From: Candidatus Gastranaerophilales bacterium
GTDB lineage: Bacteria > Cyanobacteriota > Vampirovibrionia > Gastranaerophilales > Gastranaerophilaceae
Direction: 5' to 3'
Assembly (NCBI GenBank): GCA_944324455.1
Contig: CALUWJ010000003.1
Coordinates: 81,072-145,071, forward strand
DNA: 64,000 nucleotides
This document shows positions 8,429-15,591 of this stretch, one piece after another. Position numbers and translations under genes: made by a program. The first letter of the stretch is position 1; each line of letters begins with the position of its first letter. A model generated the notes under the pieces. That model did no database searches and had not been told where the DNA came from. It was given only the letters and a program-made list of their open reading frames with translations.

Positions 8429-8607
8429 TTTATCCCTTATATTTAAATTACAGTCCCCAAATTAAATTTCTCAAGCGTTGAACTTGATTTTTGTATCGGG
8501 ATTTTATTTGTATATTTAAAAATATTTTTTTCATCTTATGTCTTTCATTTAATAATAATGTTGAAAAATAAATTTAATTGCTAAAAAATGGTGTATTTTT
8601 CTTTTTT

Positions 8608-8623
8608 TTAAACAATTTTTAAC
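8608..8623 (-). promoter_or_regulatory. GTTAAA-N4-GTTTAA repeat (minus strand)
   Basis: On the minus strand GTTAAA and GTTTAA begin 10 bp apart, upstream of the gene at 7034-8428. It matches the periodicity of the repeats before rpaB, but the region is very A+T-rich and chance occurrence is possible. Confidence 0.2.
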
Positions 8624-8624
8624 A

Positions 8625-8656
8625 ATAAAAAAGACCTCATAAAAGGCCTTTTTTAA
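8625..8656 (-). terminator. Terminator of the 28-codon gene
   Basis: On the minus strand AAAAAAGGCCT pairs with AGGTCTTTTTT around loop TTTATG, with one mismatch, and the second arm ends in a T-run. It lies 16 nt after the stop of the small gene at 8673. Confidence 0.65.
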
Positions 8657-8672
8657 TTATTTAATATTCAAA

Positions 8673-8759
8673 TTAATCTTTTTTAATAGGAACATAAACA
8701 AGGCCTCTTTCTCTGAAAGGGCAGATGCGTCGAATTAGTTCTATAATTAATTTAAACAT
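8673..8759 (-). CDS. 28-residue small protein, amphipathic N-terminus
   Basis: An unannotated short frame: ATG at 8759, TAA at 8673. It begins MFKLIIELIRRICPFRE and ends VPIKKD, so a hydrophobic helix-like N-terminus with basic residues is followed by a charged tail. GAGGTG lies close before the ATG, a TAGACA/TATTAT promoter stands at 8789-8817 and a terminator follows. Having all four signals for so short a frame is good evidence for a real gene. It could be a membrane-associated small protein or toxin-like peptide. A leader peptide is less likely because the transcript ends right after it. No homologue is known to me. Confidence 0.6.
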   Translation of the reverse strand: MFKLIIELIRRICPFRERGLVYVPIKKD

Positions 8760-8788
8760 ATACACCTCAAAAAATATACGCAATAAAT

Positions 8789-8817
8789 ATAATACACCAC
8801 AATTATTATTTTGTCTA
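8789..8817 (-). promoter_or_regulatory. Sigma70-type promoter of the 28-codon gene
   Basis: On the minus strand the -35 TAGACA (8812-8817) and -10 TATTAT (8789-8794) are separated by exactly 17 bp, about 30 nt upstream of the small ORF. Confidence 0.65.
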
Positions 8818-8831
8818 TATTTTTTTAAAAA

Positions 8832-9368
8832 TTAGTCCGTTTTCCTTAGTTCATTTGCTTGATAGGTTGATATGATTTTTGAAACAAGGTTGTCTTTTTG
8901 ATTATTGTTTAAAAATTTTATTTTACTAATATGTTCTTTTATTTTGTCTTGCACTGAAGAATTTATTTTAATTGAATTTAGTTGAGAATTATTCAAAAAA
9001 ATCGGTTTGTCTTCAATTCCATATGAAACAATAGGGTTGGATGAATGAAAATTTTTGTAATTAAATATAATATCTTTAATTTCCATTCCTAAGGGTTGAG
9101 AATATGAATTAACTTTTTTAAGGATTTTATTTTTATATAAGCTTAATTCTTGAGCAATTATTGGGCTTTTAGTGCTAACATAAATTTTTTGATATTTAAT
9201 AGAATATGGCTTTGTGAATTTTGAAAATTTTGCTCCTACAATATTATCCCAAAAAGAAAAGATTGTAGATTGTTTAATAACGCTATTTAATTTATTTTGT
9301 GATGTTTGGTTGAAAATTGAATCATTTAATAATTCTGAGATAGATTTTGTTTCGTTATTTTGTTTCAT
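8832..9368 (-). CDS. DciA-like protein (DUF721)
   Basis: 178 residues. Around residues 35-100 it follows the DUF721 pattern: FWDNIVGAKFSKFTKP, then IYVSTKSPIIAQELSLYKNKILKKVN and an (I)KDIIF strand. DUF721 includes DciA, the ancestral loader of the replicative helicase DnaB, which cyanobacteria use instead of DnaC/DnaI. The C-terminal third is Asn/Lys-rich and unassigned. SD AAGGTG precedes the ATG. It lies downstream of metK but is separated from it by a strong hairpin, so co-transcription is only partial at most. The family call is good; the helicase-loader role is inferred. Confidence 0.75.
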   Translation of the reverse strand: MKQNNETKSISELLNDSIFNQTSQNKLNSVIKQSTIFSFWDNIVGAKFSKFTKPYSIKYQKIYVSTKSPIIAQELSLYKNKILKKVNSYSQPLGMEIKDIIFNYKNFHSSNPIVSYGIEDKPIFLNNSQLNSIKINSSVQDKIKEHISKIKFLNNNQKDNLVSKIISTYQANELRKTD

Positions 9369-9379
9369 TATTCACCTTG

Positions 9380-9416
9380 TTAAAAAATATAGCTGTCAAT
9401 TTTTGACAGCTATATT
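9380..9416 (-). terminator. Terminator between metK and the DciA gene
   Basis: A perfect 14-bp inverted repeat AATATAGCTGTCAA/TTGACAGCTATATT with a TTT/AAA loop lies just after the metK stop. On the minus strand the second arm runs into TTTTTT. Confidence 0.8.
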
Positions 9417-9424
9417 ATATCATA

Positions 9425-10693
9425 TTATTTTGCTGATAGTGAAGCTGCTTTTTGCGCCAGTATATCAGCCATTTGAGTTTCTTCCCAAGGAATTTCAAAA
9501 TCTTCACGACCAACATGCCCGTAAGCTGCAAGCTTTTGATAGAATTTGCCGCCATTTTTAGCAGGTAAATTTCTTAAATCAAATTGTTTAATAATTGCAG
9601 CTGGTCTTAAATCAAATGTTTCAGAAACAATTTTTGATAAAGTTTCATCGTCAACTCTGCCTGTGTCAAATGTATCAACTAAAACTGATACAGGTTGTGA
9701 TTTTCCTATTGCATAAGCAAGCTCTATTTCGCATTTTTCTGCTAAACCTGCTTTTACAATGTTTTTAGCAACCCAACGAGCAGCATAAGCGGCTGAGCGG
9801 TCAACTTTGGTTGGATCTTTACCTGAAAATGCGCCGCCGCCGTGACGAGCATATCCGCCATAAGTATCAACGATAATTTTTCTGCCTGTTAAGCCCGCAT
9901 CACCTTGAGGTCCGCCAATAACAAATCTTCCTGAAGGATTGATTAAATATTTTGTAGTTTCATCAGGTTTAATGTCATAATTTTCAAAGACAGGTTTAAT
10001 AACAAGATTAATCATATCTTCTCTGATTATTGATTGTATTCTTTGGTTATCTGAATTGCCGTTTATTTCAGGGTCATGTTGAGTTGAAATTACTATTGTA
10101 TCTATTCTATATGGTTTTCCGTCTTTATATTCAACTGTAACTTGACTTTTACCGTCAGGTCTTAAATAATTAACAAGTTTTTCTTTTCTAACTTGAGCTA
10201 ATCTGTATGCCAGTTTATGTGCTAAGGCAATCGGAAGGGGCATAAGTTCTTTTGTTTCATTGCATGCATAACCAAACATAATACCTTGGTCACCAGCACC
10301 TATATCAAGAGTTTCGTCTTTAGATGTATCGGAGCTATCAGTTCTTGTTTCAAGAGCTTTATTAACACCGCCTGCAATATCTGTTGATTGTTCATCAATT
10401 GATGTAAGAACTGCACAAGTTTTATAATCAAAGCCGCCGCCCTCTTCTCCATTATAGCCAATGGATTTTATGGTGTTTCTAACAACAGATGGAATATCTA
10501 CATAACAATTTGAGGTTATTTCGCCGCATACTAGCGCCATGCCTGTTGTTACGGTTGTTTCTGCTGCAACTCTGGATTTTGGATCTTTTGTTAAAAATTC
10601 ATCTAAAATAGCATCGGAAATTTGATCGCATACTTTATCAGGGTGTCCTTCCGTTACTGATTCAGACGTAAATAAAAAATTTTTAAGTGCCAT
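9425..10693 (-). CDS. metK: S-adenosylmethionine synthetase
   Basis: 422 residues that make S-adenosylmethionine from methionine and ATP. Signature strings are present: [20 protein letters not shown] at the N-terminus, [16 protein letters not shown], and [19 protein letters not shown] with the conserved Lys and Asp. It is longer than the usual 380-400 residues, mainly through small insertions. AAGGAG lies 7 nt before the ATG. The leader of about 100 nt contains a TATAAT and a small hairpin (10717-10745). The MTA phosphorylase at 43632 recycles the by-product of SAM-dependent polyamine synthesis. Confidence 0.98.
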   Translation of the reverse strand: MALKNFLFTSESVTEGHPDKVCDQISDAILDEFLTKDPKSRVAAETTVTTGMALVCGEITSNCYVDIPSVVRNTIKSIGYNGEEGGGFDYKTCAVLTSIDEQSTDIAGGVNKALETRTDSSDTSKDETLDIGAGDQGIMFGYACNETKELMPLPIALAHKLAYRLAQVRKEKLVNYLRPDGKSQVTVEYKDGKPYRIDTIVISTQHDPEINGNSDNQRIQSIIREDMINLVIKPVFENYDIKPDETTKYLINPSGRFVIGGPQGDAGLTGRKIIVDTYGGYARHGGGAFSGKDPTKVDRSAAYAARWVAKNIVKAGLAEKCEIELAYAIGKSQPVSVLVDTFDTGRVDDETLSKIVSETFDLRPAAIIKQFDLRNLPAKNGGKFYQKLAAYGHVGREDFEIPWEETQMADILAQKAASLSAK

Positions 10694-10716
10694 TTTTTTC
10701 TCCTTAATTTTTTGTT

Positions 10717-10745
10717 ATCGGTAAGGTTTTTAATTCCGACCCGAT
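10717..10745 (-). other. Small hairpin in the metK leader
   Basis: On the minus strand ATCGG pairs with CCGAT 19 nt later, with an internal CGG that could instead pair with a CCG. It lies 24 nt before the metK start. metK leaders often carry SAM riboswitches, but I cannot match this to any known SAM class, so I list only the structure. Confidence 0.25.
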
Positions 10746-10832
10746 ATTTATACTGCATTTAATATTATAATACAAATAAAAGTATATTCTTGGTTATATT
10801 ATATTTTTACATTTCTTTATAATGCAATATTT

Positions 10833-11543
10833 TTAGCGCATAAATTTTATAGAATCATCGCTTTGAAGTAGAACTTCTCCAAAAATATCATTAACATGGT
10901 TATTATTTGGTGATATGTGCGTACCTATTTCTAATATATCTTTATTTGTTGAATAGAAAATATCGCATAAATATTGTTTGAAATCTGATAATATTGTAGT
11001 TTTTATTCCTCTATCTTCAAAGCGTTTTCTTATAAAAGAATTTATTTCAATGGATTTTTCGCCTCTCGAGGTGGAGTAAGCAGGCTGTTTTCCTCCTACA
11101 ATGATTGTTTTTTTTATTTTGCCGTTTTTTCTTGAAAAATTATCAATTGAACTGCCAAAACAATCATTATTTCTATTAAAAAGCAAGTCAAAATTTTCCA
11201 AAGTAGGTGCAATATGAAACATCCCGAGTTTATTATTTTGTGTTACAACAATGCCTGCTGTACAAATATCTACTTCTTTTGTGTATCCGAATATATCTTT
11301 GTTTGCTTTGTATTTTTTTCCTTTAAGCAAGTTTATTTTGTTGAAATTAAATTTTCTTTTTTTCTTTATATAGTTTATTGGAAGTTCATCCACGCTTGTC
11401 CAAAAATCACACATTGGTTCTGTGAAGCGTTTTAAAATTTGTTTTGAAAATTTGTTATGTATATCATGGTATAGTTTGTTTTTATCCCTTATGATAATTT
11501 TTGTACCAAACAAGGGAGATGGACTTGTTGAATTTATTTTCAT
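10833..11543 (-). CDS. CheD-fold cysteine protein, possible protein deamidase
   Basis: 236 residues with an N-terminal SPLFGTK motif. From residue 90 the sequence resembles chemoreceptor glutamine deamidase CheD: C94 in DICTAGIVV, 16 residues before H110 in KLGMFHIAP (CheD has Cys and His 17 apart in GSCVAV...HVMLP), then TIIVGG (150-151) and a NxF/GIK segment like CheD's GG...GIK. The first 80 residues are basic and unassigned. SD AGG lies 6 nt before the ATG. No che gene is visible in the window, so a chemotaxis role is doubtful. The fold assignment is by eye and needs a profile search. Confidence 0.5.
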   Translation of the reverse strand: MKINSTSPSPLFGTKIIIRDKNKLYHDIHNKFSKQILKRFTEPMCDFWTSVDELPINYIKKKRKFNFNKINLLKGKKYKANKDIFGYTKEVDICTAGIVVTQNNKLGMFHIAPTLENFDLLFNRNNDCFGSSIDNFSRKNGKIKKTIIVGGKQPAYSTSRGEKSIEINSFIRKRFEDRGIKTTILSDFKQYLCDIFYSTNKDILEIGTHISPNNNHVNDIFGEVLLQSDDSIKFMR

Positions 11544-11630
11544 TTAACGCCTAACATATATAAATATTGATTGTATATTGATAAAACACGTAAATATTTT
11601 TATTTTCGTATTTTTTTTATTTTTTTGGAT

Positions 11631-11661
11631 AAAAAAGAGCAACACTTTTATGTTGCTCTTT
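11631..11661 (-). terminator. Terminator of the persulfide flavoprotein gene
   Basis: An 11-bp stem AAAGAGCAACA/TGTTGCTCTTT around a 6-nt loop is followed on the minus strand by a T-run. Confidence 0.85.
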
Positions 11662-11676
11662 AGTATTTAAATTATT

Positions 11677-14049
11677 TTATATAAATAAGTTGGAATTTGC
11701 ATAATTGCTTTCAGAAATGTATTTTGCAACTCCCGCTATTTTAACTCCGTCAATTAATTCTTCTTTTTTTAAGCCCATAACATCCATAGACATCTGACAA
11801 GCAATGAATTTTATTCCTTGGTTTTGAGCTTGTTTGATTAAGCTTTCCAGAGTTGATATATTTTTGTTTTGCATAACTTTTTTCATCATAAATGAACCAA
11901 AACCACCCATATTCATTTTGGATAAAGTTAATTTATTAGGTCCTTTTGGCATCATAAAACCAAACATTTTATCTATGAATGATTTTTTAATTTTAATATT
12001 TTCTTTTCTTAAAATATTTAATCCCCAAAATGTGAAAAACAGAGTTACATCTTTTCCGCTGGCTTTTGCTCCATTTGCAATAATGAATGCTGCTAATGCT
12101 TTATCTAAATCATTTGAAAATACCACGATTGTTTGGTTGTTTTGTCTTATGTTGTTATCTTTTTCAATTTTACCTTTTTTGATTGTGGCAATGATTTTTT
12201 TATCAATTTTATTAAGGCTTAAAAGAGTGTTATTTGTAGAATTACACCAAGCTTCAACATCAGAATAAAAACCTTTATCTGTTGATGAAATTTCTAAAAT
12301 TTCTCCATCATTTATGTTTGAAATATTTTCCGCAAGTTTCATAATAGGTCCAGGGCATGATAGTCCACAAGCATCTATTTTTAATATAGAAGAATTTTCT
12401 TGAGGAATATTTAAGGCTAAGACTTTAGCTTTTTCAACAACCTTGTTTTGTTTATTTTTTTTAATTTCTTTATATAATTTAATTCCGCCCATTAGAGAAT
12501 AAACGTTATTAAATCCTTTTTGAATAAGTATCCTTGAAGCTAAATAGCTTGTATATCCGGAGTTACAAAAAAGAATAACTTTTTTATCTTTCGGAATTTC
12601 ATCAAATCTTTTTCTTAGTTCAGCTAAAGGTATATTTATGGCATTTTTTATTGTGCTCGTTTTATAACTTTCAGCTATTCTCACATCAACTAAATATGAA
12701 TTTTCGATATCTTCATAATAAGCGGGTTTAATAAAACCTTTTAATACATTATCAGCGCACATTCCAAGGATATTTACAGCATCTTTAGCTGATGAATATG
12801 GGGGTGCATAGCATAATTCGCTATCTAATAAATCTTGAATAGAACCATTATTTCTCATAATTGATGAAACGACATCAACTCTTTTTTCAACATTACTTTG
12901 TCCAATTGCCTGCAAACCAAAAATTTTACCTTCGTTATTAAAAAGCAGCTTATAAACAGTTTGGGTGGCATTAGGGTAATAACCCGCATGGGAATTTGCC
13001 ATGATATAAATTTTCCAATATGGAATTTCTTCTTTTTTTAATTGTTTTTCGTTATACCCGCAAGTTGCTAAAGTATAATCGAAAACTTTAAGAACCGATG
13101 TTGCTTGCGTTTTTTTGTAAGTTGAATTTATTCCATAAATGTTATCAGCTATAATTCTTCCTTGTCTGTTAGCAGGTCCAGCCAGAGGAGTTAAAATATC
13201 ATTGTTTGTTATAAGGCTTTTTGTTTCAATGCTGTCTCCGCCTGCATATATATTTTCATCTGATGTTAATAAATTGTCATTAACTTTAATACCCCTGTTT
13301 ATTTCAAGACCTGCGTTTTTTGCTAAAGTGATTTCAGGTTTTACTCCTATAGCTAAAATTGCTATATCATAAGGTATTTTTTTACCGGAAATTAATTCAA
13401 CTTCTTTTTCATGGAATGATTTAACTCCATCTGATAAGATTAATTCAACCCCGTTATCTCTCATCTCGTTTTGAGCAAATGCTGCAATTTCATAATCAAC
13501 GGGGGCTAGGATTTGATTTGATAATTCTATTAGTTTAGTGTTAATACTGAGTTCTGAAAGATTTTCAGCCATTTCAACACCAATAAAACCGCCCCCTATT
13601 ACAATGGCATTTTCTACATTGTTTTCGGATATGTATTTTTTGATTTTATCTGCATCATTTAGTGTTCTAACTGTGAAAATATTTTCATTATTAATGCCTT
13701 GAATATCTGGAATTATTGGATTTGCGCCTTGTGCTAAAACCAGTTTATCGTAATAAAATTTTTCATTTTTTATGGTAAGAACAAATTTTTCGTTTTTGTT
13801 AATTTCGATAATTTCATTATTGAGCTCAACTTTGATATTAAATTGATTTTCAAATTTTTCTTTTGATGAAACAAGTATTTTATCTCTATCGTTTATTATG
13901 TTTGAGCAATAATAAGGCAAACCGCAATTTGCAATAGAAATTTCATTTGTTCTTTCAAAAATTGTAATTTCGCAATTTTCATCCAGTCTTCTTAATCTTG
14001 TTGCACAACTTGCTCCGCATGCACCACCGCCAATAATAATTACTTTCAT
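11677..14049 (-). CDS. CoA-disulfide/persulfide reductase fused to rhodanese, TusA and DsrE2 domains
   Basis: 790 residues in four units. (1) FAD/NAD(P)H disulfide oxidoreductase, about 1-445: VIIIGGGACGASCA dinucleotide fold and redox C42 in SIANCGLPYYC, as in CoA-disulfide reductase. (2) Rhodanese, about 450-540, with the catalytic Cys loop FCNSGYTS near 494. (3) TusA, about 552-625, with DACGLSCPGPIM and its sulfur-carrying Cys. (4) DsrE2-like, about 640-790, with ACQMSMDVMG near 750. The order suggests sulfane sulfur passed along one chain, for persulfide detoxification or sulfur donation. Such fusions occur in anaerobes. SD AAAGGA precedes the start and a terminator follows, so it is monocistronic. 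Confidence 0.9.
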   Translation of the reverse strand: MKVIIIGGGACGASCATRLRRLDENCEITIFERTNEISIANCGLPYYCSNIINDRDKILVSSKEKFENQFNIKVELNNEIIEINKNEKFVLTIKNEKFYYDKLVLAQGANPIIPDIQGINNENIFTVRTLNDADKIKKYISENNVENAIVIGGGFIGVEMAENLSELSINTKLIELSNQILAPVDYEIAAFAQNEMRDNGVELILSDGVKSFHEKEVELISGKKIPYDIAILAIGVKPEITLAKNAGLEINRGIKVNDNLLTSDENIYAGGDSIETKSLITNNDILTPLAGPANRQGRIIADNIYGINSTYKKTQATSVLKVFDYTLATCGYNEKQLKKEEIPYWKIYIMANSHAGYYPNATQTVYKLLFNNEGKIFGLQAIGQSNVEKRVDVVSSIMRNNGSIQDLLDSELCYAPPYSSAKDAVNILGMCADNVLKGFIKPAYYEDIENSYLVDVRIAESYKTSTIKNAINIPLAELRKRFDEIPKDKKVILFCNSGYTSYLASRILIQKGFNNVYSLMGGIKLYKEIKKNKQNKVVEKAKVLALNIPQENSSILKIDACGLSCPGPIMKLAENISNINDGEILEISSTDKGFYSDVEAWCNSTNNTLLSLNKIDKKIIATIKKGKIEKDNNIRQNNQTIVVFSNDLDKALAAFIIANGAKASGKDVTLFFTFWGLNILRKENIKIKKSFIDKMFGFMMPKGPNKLTLSKMNMGGFGSFMMKKVMQNKNISTLESLIKQAQNQGIKFIACQMSMDVMGLKKEELIDGVKIAGVAKYISESNYANSNLFI

Positions 14050-14159
14050 TTTCTTTCCTTTGTTATCTTTTTGCTTATAATACCAAATGATTTATAAATA
14101 TAAAAGTTTATTTTTGAATATTTGAATTATTAATCTTTAGAAACATTTGATATAAAAAG

Positions 14160-14189
14160 TTGAAATTTGTTTTAAAACATCAATAAGAT
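14160..14189 (+). promoter_or_regulatory. Promoter for a small transcript
   Basis: TTGAAA (14160-14165), an 18-bp spacer, and TAAGAT (14184-14189) would start a plus-strand RNA near 14196, just ahead of the 33-codon frame. Confidence 0.45.
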
Positions 14190-14209
14190 AGGCAGTGGGA
14201 AGATGAAAG

Positions 14210-14311
14210 ATGACGATTATTACCGAAAAATCAAATAATGCAAATTTAAGAAGTGAAATTTTAGATTTTGCAAAAATATGTGAGAAAAGACAGAATAATT
14301 CAAATATTTGA
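14210..14311 (+). CDS. 33-residue small protein candidate
   Basis: ATG at 14210, TGA at 14309-14311. The peptide starts MTIITEKSNNANLRSEILDF and continues AKICEKRQNN, a plausible soluble helix. GGGAAG lies 7 nt before the ATG, a promoter is at 14160-14189, and the frame ends inside a 30-bp inverted repeat that can act as terminator. A competing ATG at 14202 gives only 11 codons. It could also be a small RNA of about 125 nt without translation. Confidence 0.4.
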   Translation: MTIITEKSNNANLRSEILDFAKICEKRQNNSNI

Positions 14312-14320
14312 ATTATTCTG
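14291..14320 (+). terminator. Perfect 14-bp inverted repeat, probable terminator
   Basis: CAGAATAATTCAAA and its exact complement flank a TA centre, followed by TTCAGTTTTTA. The T-run is weak on the plus strand. It may also insulate the gene at 14362-14760 on the other strand. Confidence 0.5.
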
Positions 14321-14361
14321 TTCAGTTTTTATATACTTATTTATTGTATTTTTATAAATTT

Positions 14362-14760
14362 TTATGCAAAAATATCGAAAAAGCTATCTGTTGTTGTTTT
14401 TCCCATTTGAGGAATGCATTTTTCTAATTTATCCATATGTCTTTTGAAATTAGCTGTATAAGAGCCATTTGTGCCATCGTCGCTAAAATCTTTTAATATT
14501 ATTTCAGAAGCCAATGGTTTGTTGTTTTTATCTGCAACTTCAATCGTATACCAAGCCAATTGATTATTTGCAGGCAAATTTATTTCATCATTTTTTGTTA
14601 TGTGTAAAAAAACATCTCTATCGCCTGTTTTTTCGTTAATTTTATCAAAAGCTTGTTTTGCAATTTTTCTTGTTTCATTATTTGAAACAATTGCATTTAG
14701 ATTTTCTTGGTTTGCTTTGTGTCTTGGAATGTGCAATCTTCCAAACGCAATGTTTTGCAT
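14362..14760 (-). CDS. Hypothetical protein with N-terminal FG motif
   Basis: 132 residues beginning MQNIAFGRLHIPRHKA. No signal peptide or membrane helix. The middle (DVFLHITKNDEINL, LAWYTIEVADKNNKPLASEI) looks like a small beta-rich domain and the end is amphipathic (FKRHMDKLEKCIPQMGK). SD AAGGAAAAG precedes the ATG. I do not recognise a family. The early FG motif recurs in other unknown proteins of this window (10833, 52802), which suggests a lineage-specific group. Confidence 0.65.
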   Translation of the reverse strand: MQNIAFGRLHIPRHKANQENLNAIVSNNETRKIAKQAFDKINEKTGDRDVFLHITKNDEINLPANNQLAWYTIEVADKNNKPLASEIILKDFSDDGTNGSYTANFKRHMDKLEKCIPQMGKTTTDSFFDIFA

Positions 14761-15032
14761 AGTCTTTTCCTTTACATTTAAATACTCTCGTTAATTTAAG
14801 TATTGTAATAATTATTTTTTGCTTTATAAATATTGTCTTGTTTTGAATTTTTACAAAAATTTATAATGGCTAATATTTTTATTATTTATAATTGTATCAG
14901 TTTGTGGTTAAAATTAAAATTTGTATAGTTAAATTGTTTGTAAAATAATGTAATATATGACAATTTAATAACAAAAAAAGAGAAACAAATGTTTTATTAT
15001 TATTATATCAATATGCAAATAAGGAGAAAATA

Positions 15033-15266
15033 ATGCAACCAGTAGGAACGATGAATTGCGCAAATTCTTTTCATCCAAACCAAGCGACACAACACCTTGT
15101 TTATCAATTGTCAAATGGTAAAACTATTGCAATAGATGATTCTAATTCAAAGCTCACAAAAGCTCCTGATGGAACATTTCAAGTAACTACAACATATAAA
15201 AATGAACAAGAGCTTGAAGCGATGTATAAATGTCAATGTGGAAAAAAATTGCAAAAATTTGCGTAA
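15033..15266 (+). CDS. Small hypothetical protein with CXC motif
   Basis: 77 residues; AAGGAG 7 nt before the ATG is a strong ribosome site. The protein has C9, and C69-X-C71 in MYKCQCGKKL close to the C-terminus, with a short beta-like core (VYQLSNGKTIAIDD, GTFQVTTTYKN). A metal-binding role is possible but three Cys alone do not show it. Monocistronic, with a terminator at 15288. Confidence 0.7.
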   Translation: MQPVGTMNCANSFHPNQATQHLVYQLSNGKTIAIDDSNSKLTKAPDGTFQVTTTYKNEQELEAMYKCQCGKKLQKFA

Positions 15267-15287
15267 GAAGATTTAAATATTTATATT

Positions 15288-15315
15288 AAAAAAGCACCCA
15301 AAAGGGCGCATTTTT
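15288..15315 (+). terminator. Terminator
   Basis: AAAAAGCACCC/GGGCGCATTTTT around loop AAAA, with one A-C mismatch and a T-run on both sides. It can serve the gene at 15033 and, on the minus strand, the tRNA-Leu transcript. Confidence 0.7.
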
Positions 15316-15324
15316 AGTATAAAT

Positions 15325-15410
15325 TGCCGATGGCCGGAGTCGAACCGGCACGTGGGGTGAACCACGCCAGATTTTGAGTCTGGTGCGTCTACCAATTTCG
15401 CCACATCGGC
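15325..15410 (-). tRNA. tRNA-Leu(CAA)
   Basis: An 86-nt class II tRNA on the minus strand. The acceptor arm GCCGATG pairs with CATCGGC, with discriminator A. The anticodon stem CCAGA/TCTGG encloses loop CTCAAAA, giving anticodon CAA. The long variable arm (CGTGGTTCACCCCACG) and T-arm CCGGTTCGACTCCGG are intact. CCA is not encoded. Its first 11 nt are copied upstream (see the repeats). Confidence 0.95.
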
Positions 15411-15456
15411 ATTCAATTTTATTTAGTTTTCATATATGCCACCAGTGGCGAAATTG
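15400..15456. repeat. 57-bp direct repeat, copy 1, covering the tRNA-Leu 5' end
   Basis: Matches 15497-15553 with a single mismatch, at an offset of 97 bp. It includes the first 11 nt of tRNA-Leu, the 5' flank with a TAAAAT hexamer, and GTGGCGAAATTG, an inverted copy of the tRNA D-arm. The inverted match extends to 14 bp (15391-15404 against 15445-15458). Confidence 0.9.
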
Positions 15457-15496
15457 GTTTATAATTTCTTTTGAATTTTTTCCAAAAATTCAACGG

Positions 15497-15553
15497 GCCA
15501 CATCGGCATTCAATTTTATTCAGTTTTCATATATGCCACCAGTGGCGAAATTG
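15497..15553. repeat. 57-bp direct repeat, copy 2, tRNA-Leu remnant
   Basis: Second copy with one T/C difference. It holds the first 11 nt of the tRNA on the minus strand but no complete tRNA. The 40 bp between the copies contains a GAATTTTT/AAAAATTC inverted repeat. Confidence 0.9.
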
Positions 15554-15591
15554 CCACATGACAATAACAGAACAATTATATACCAAACAAA

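Noticed and set aside
10700..10790. SAM riboswitch before metK
   Set aside because: The hairpin does not match any SAM-riboswitch consensus I know, so only the structure was listed.
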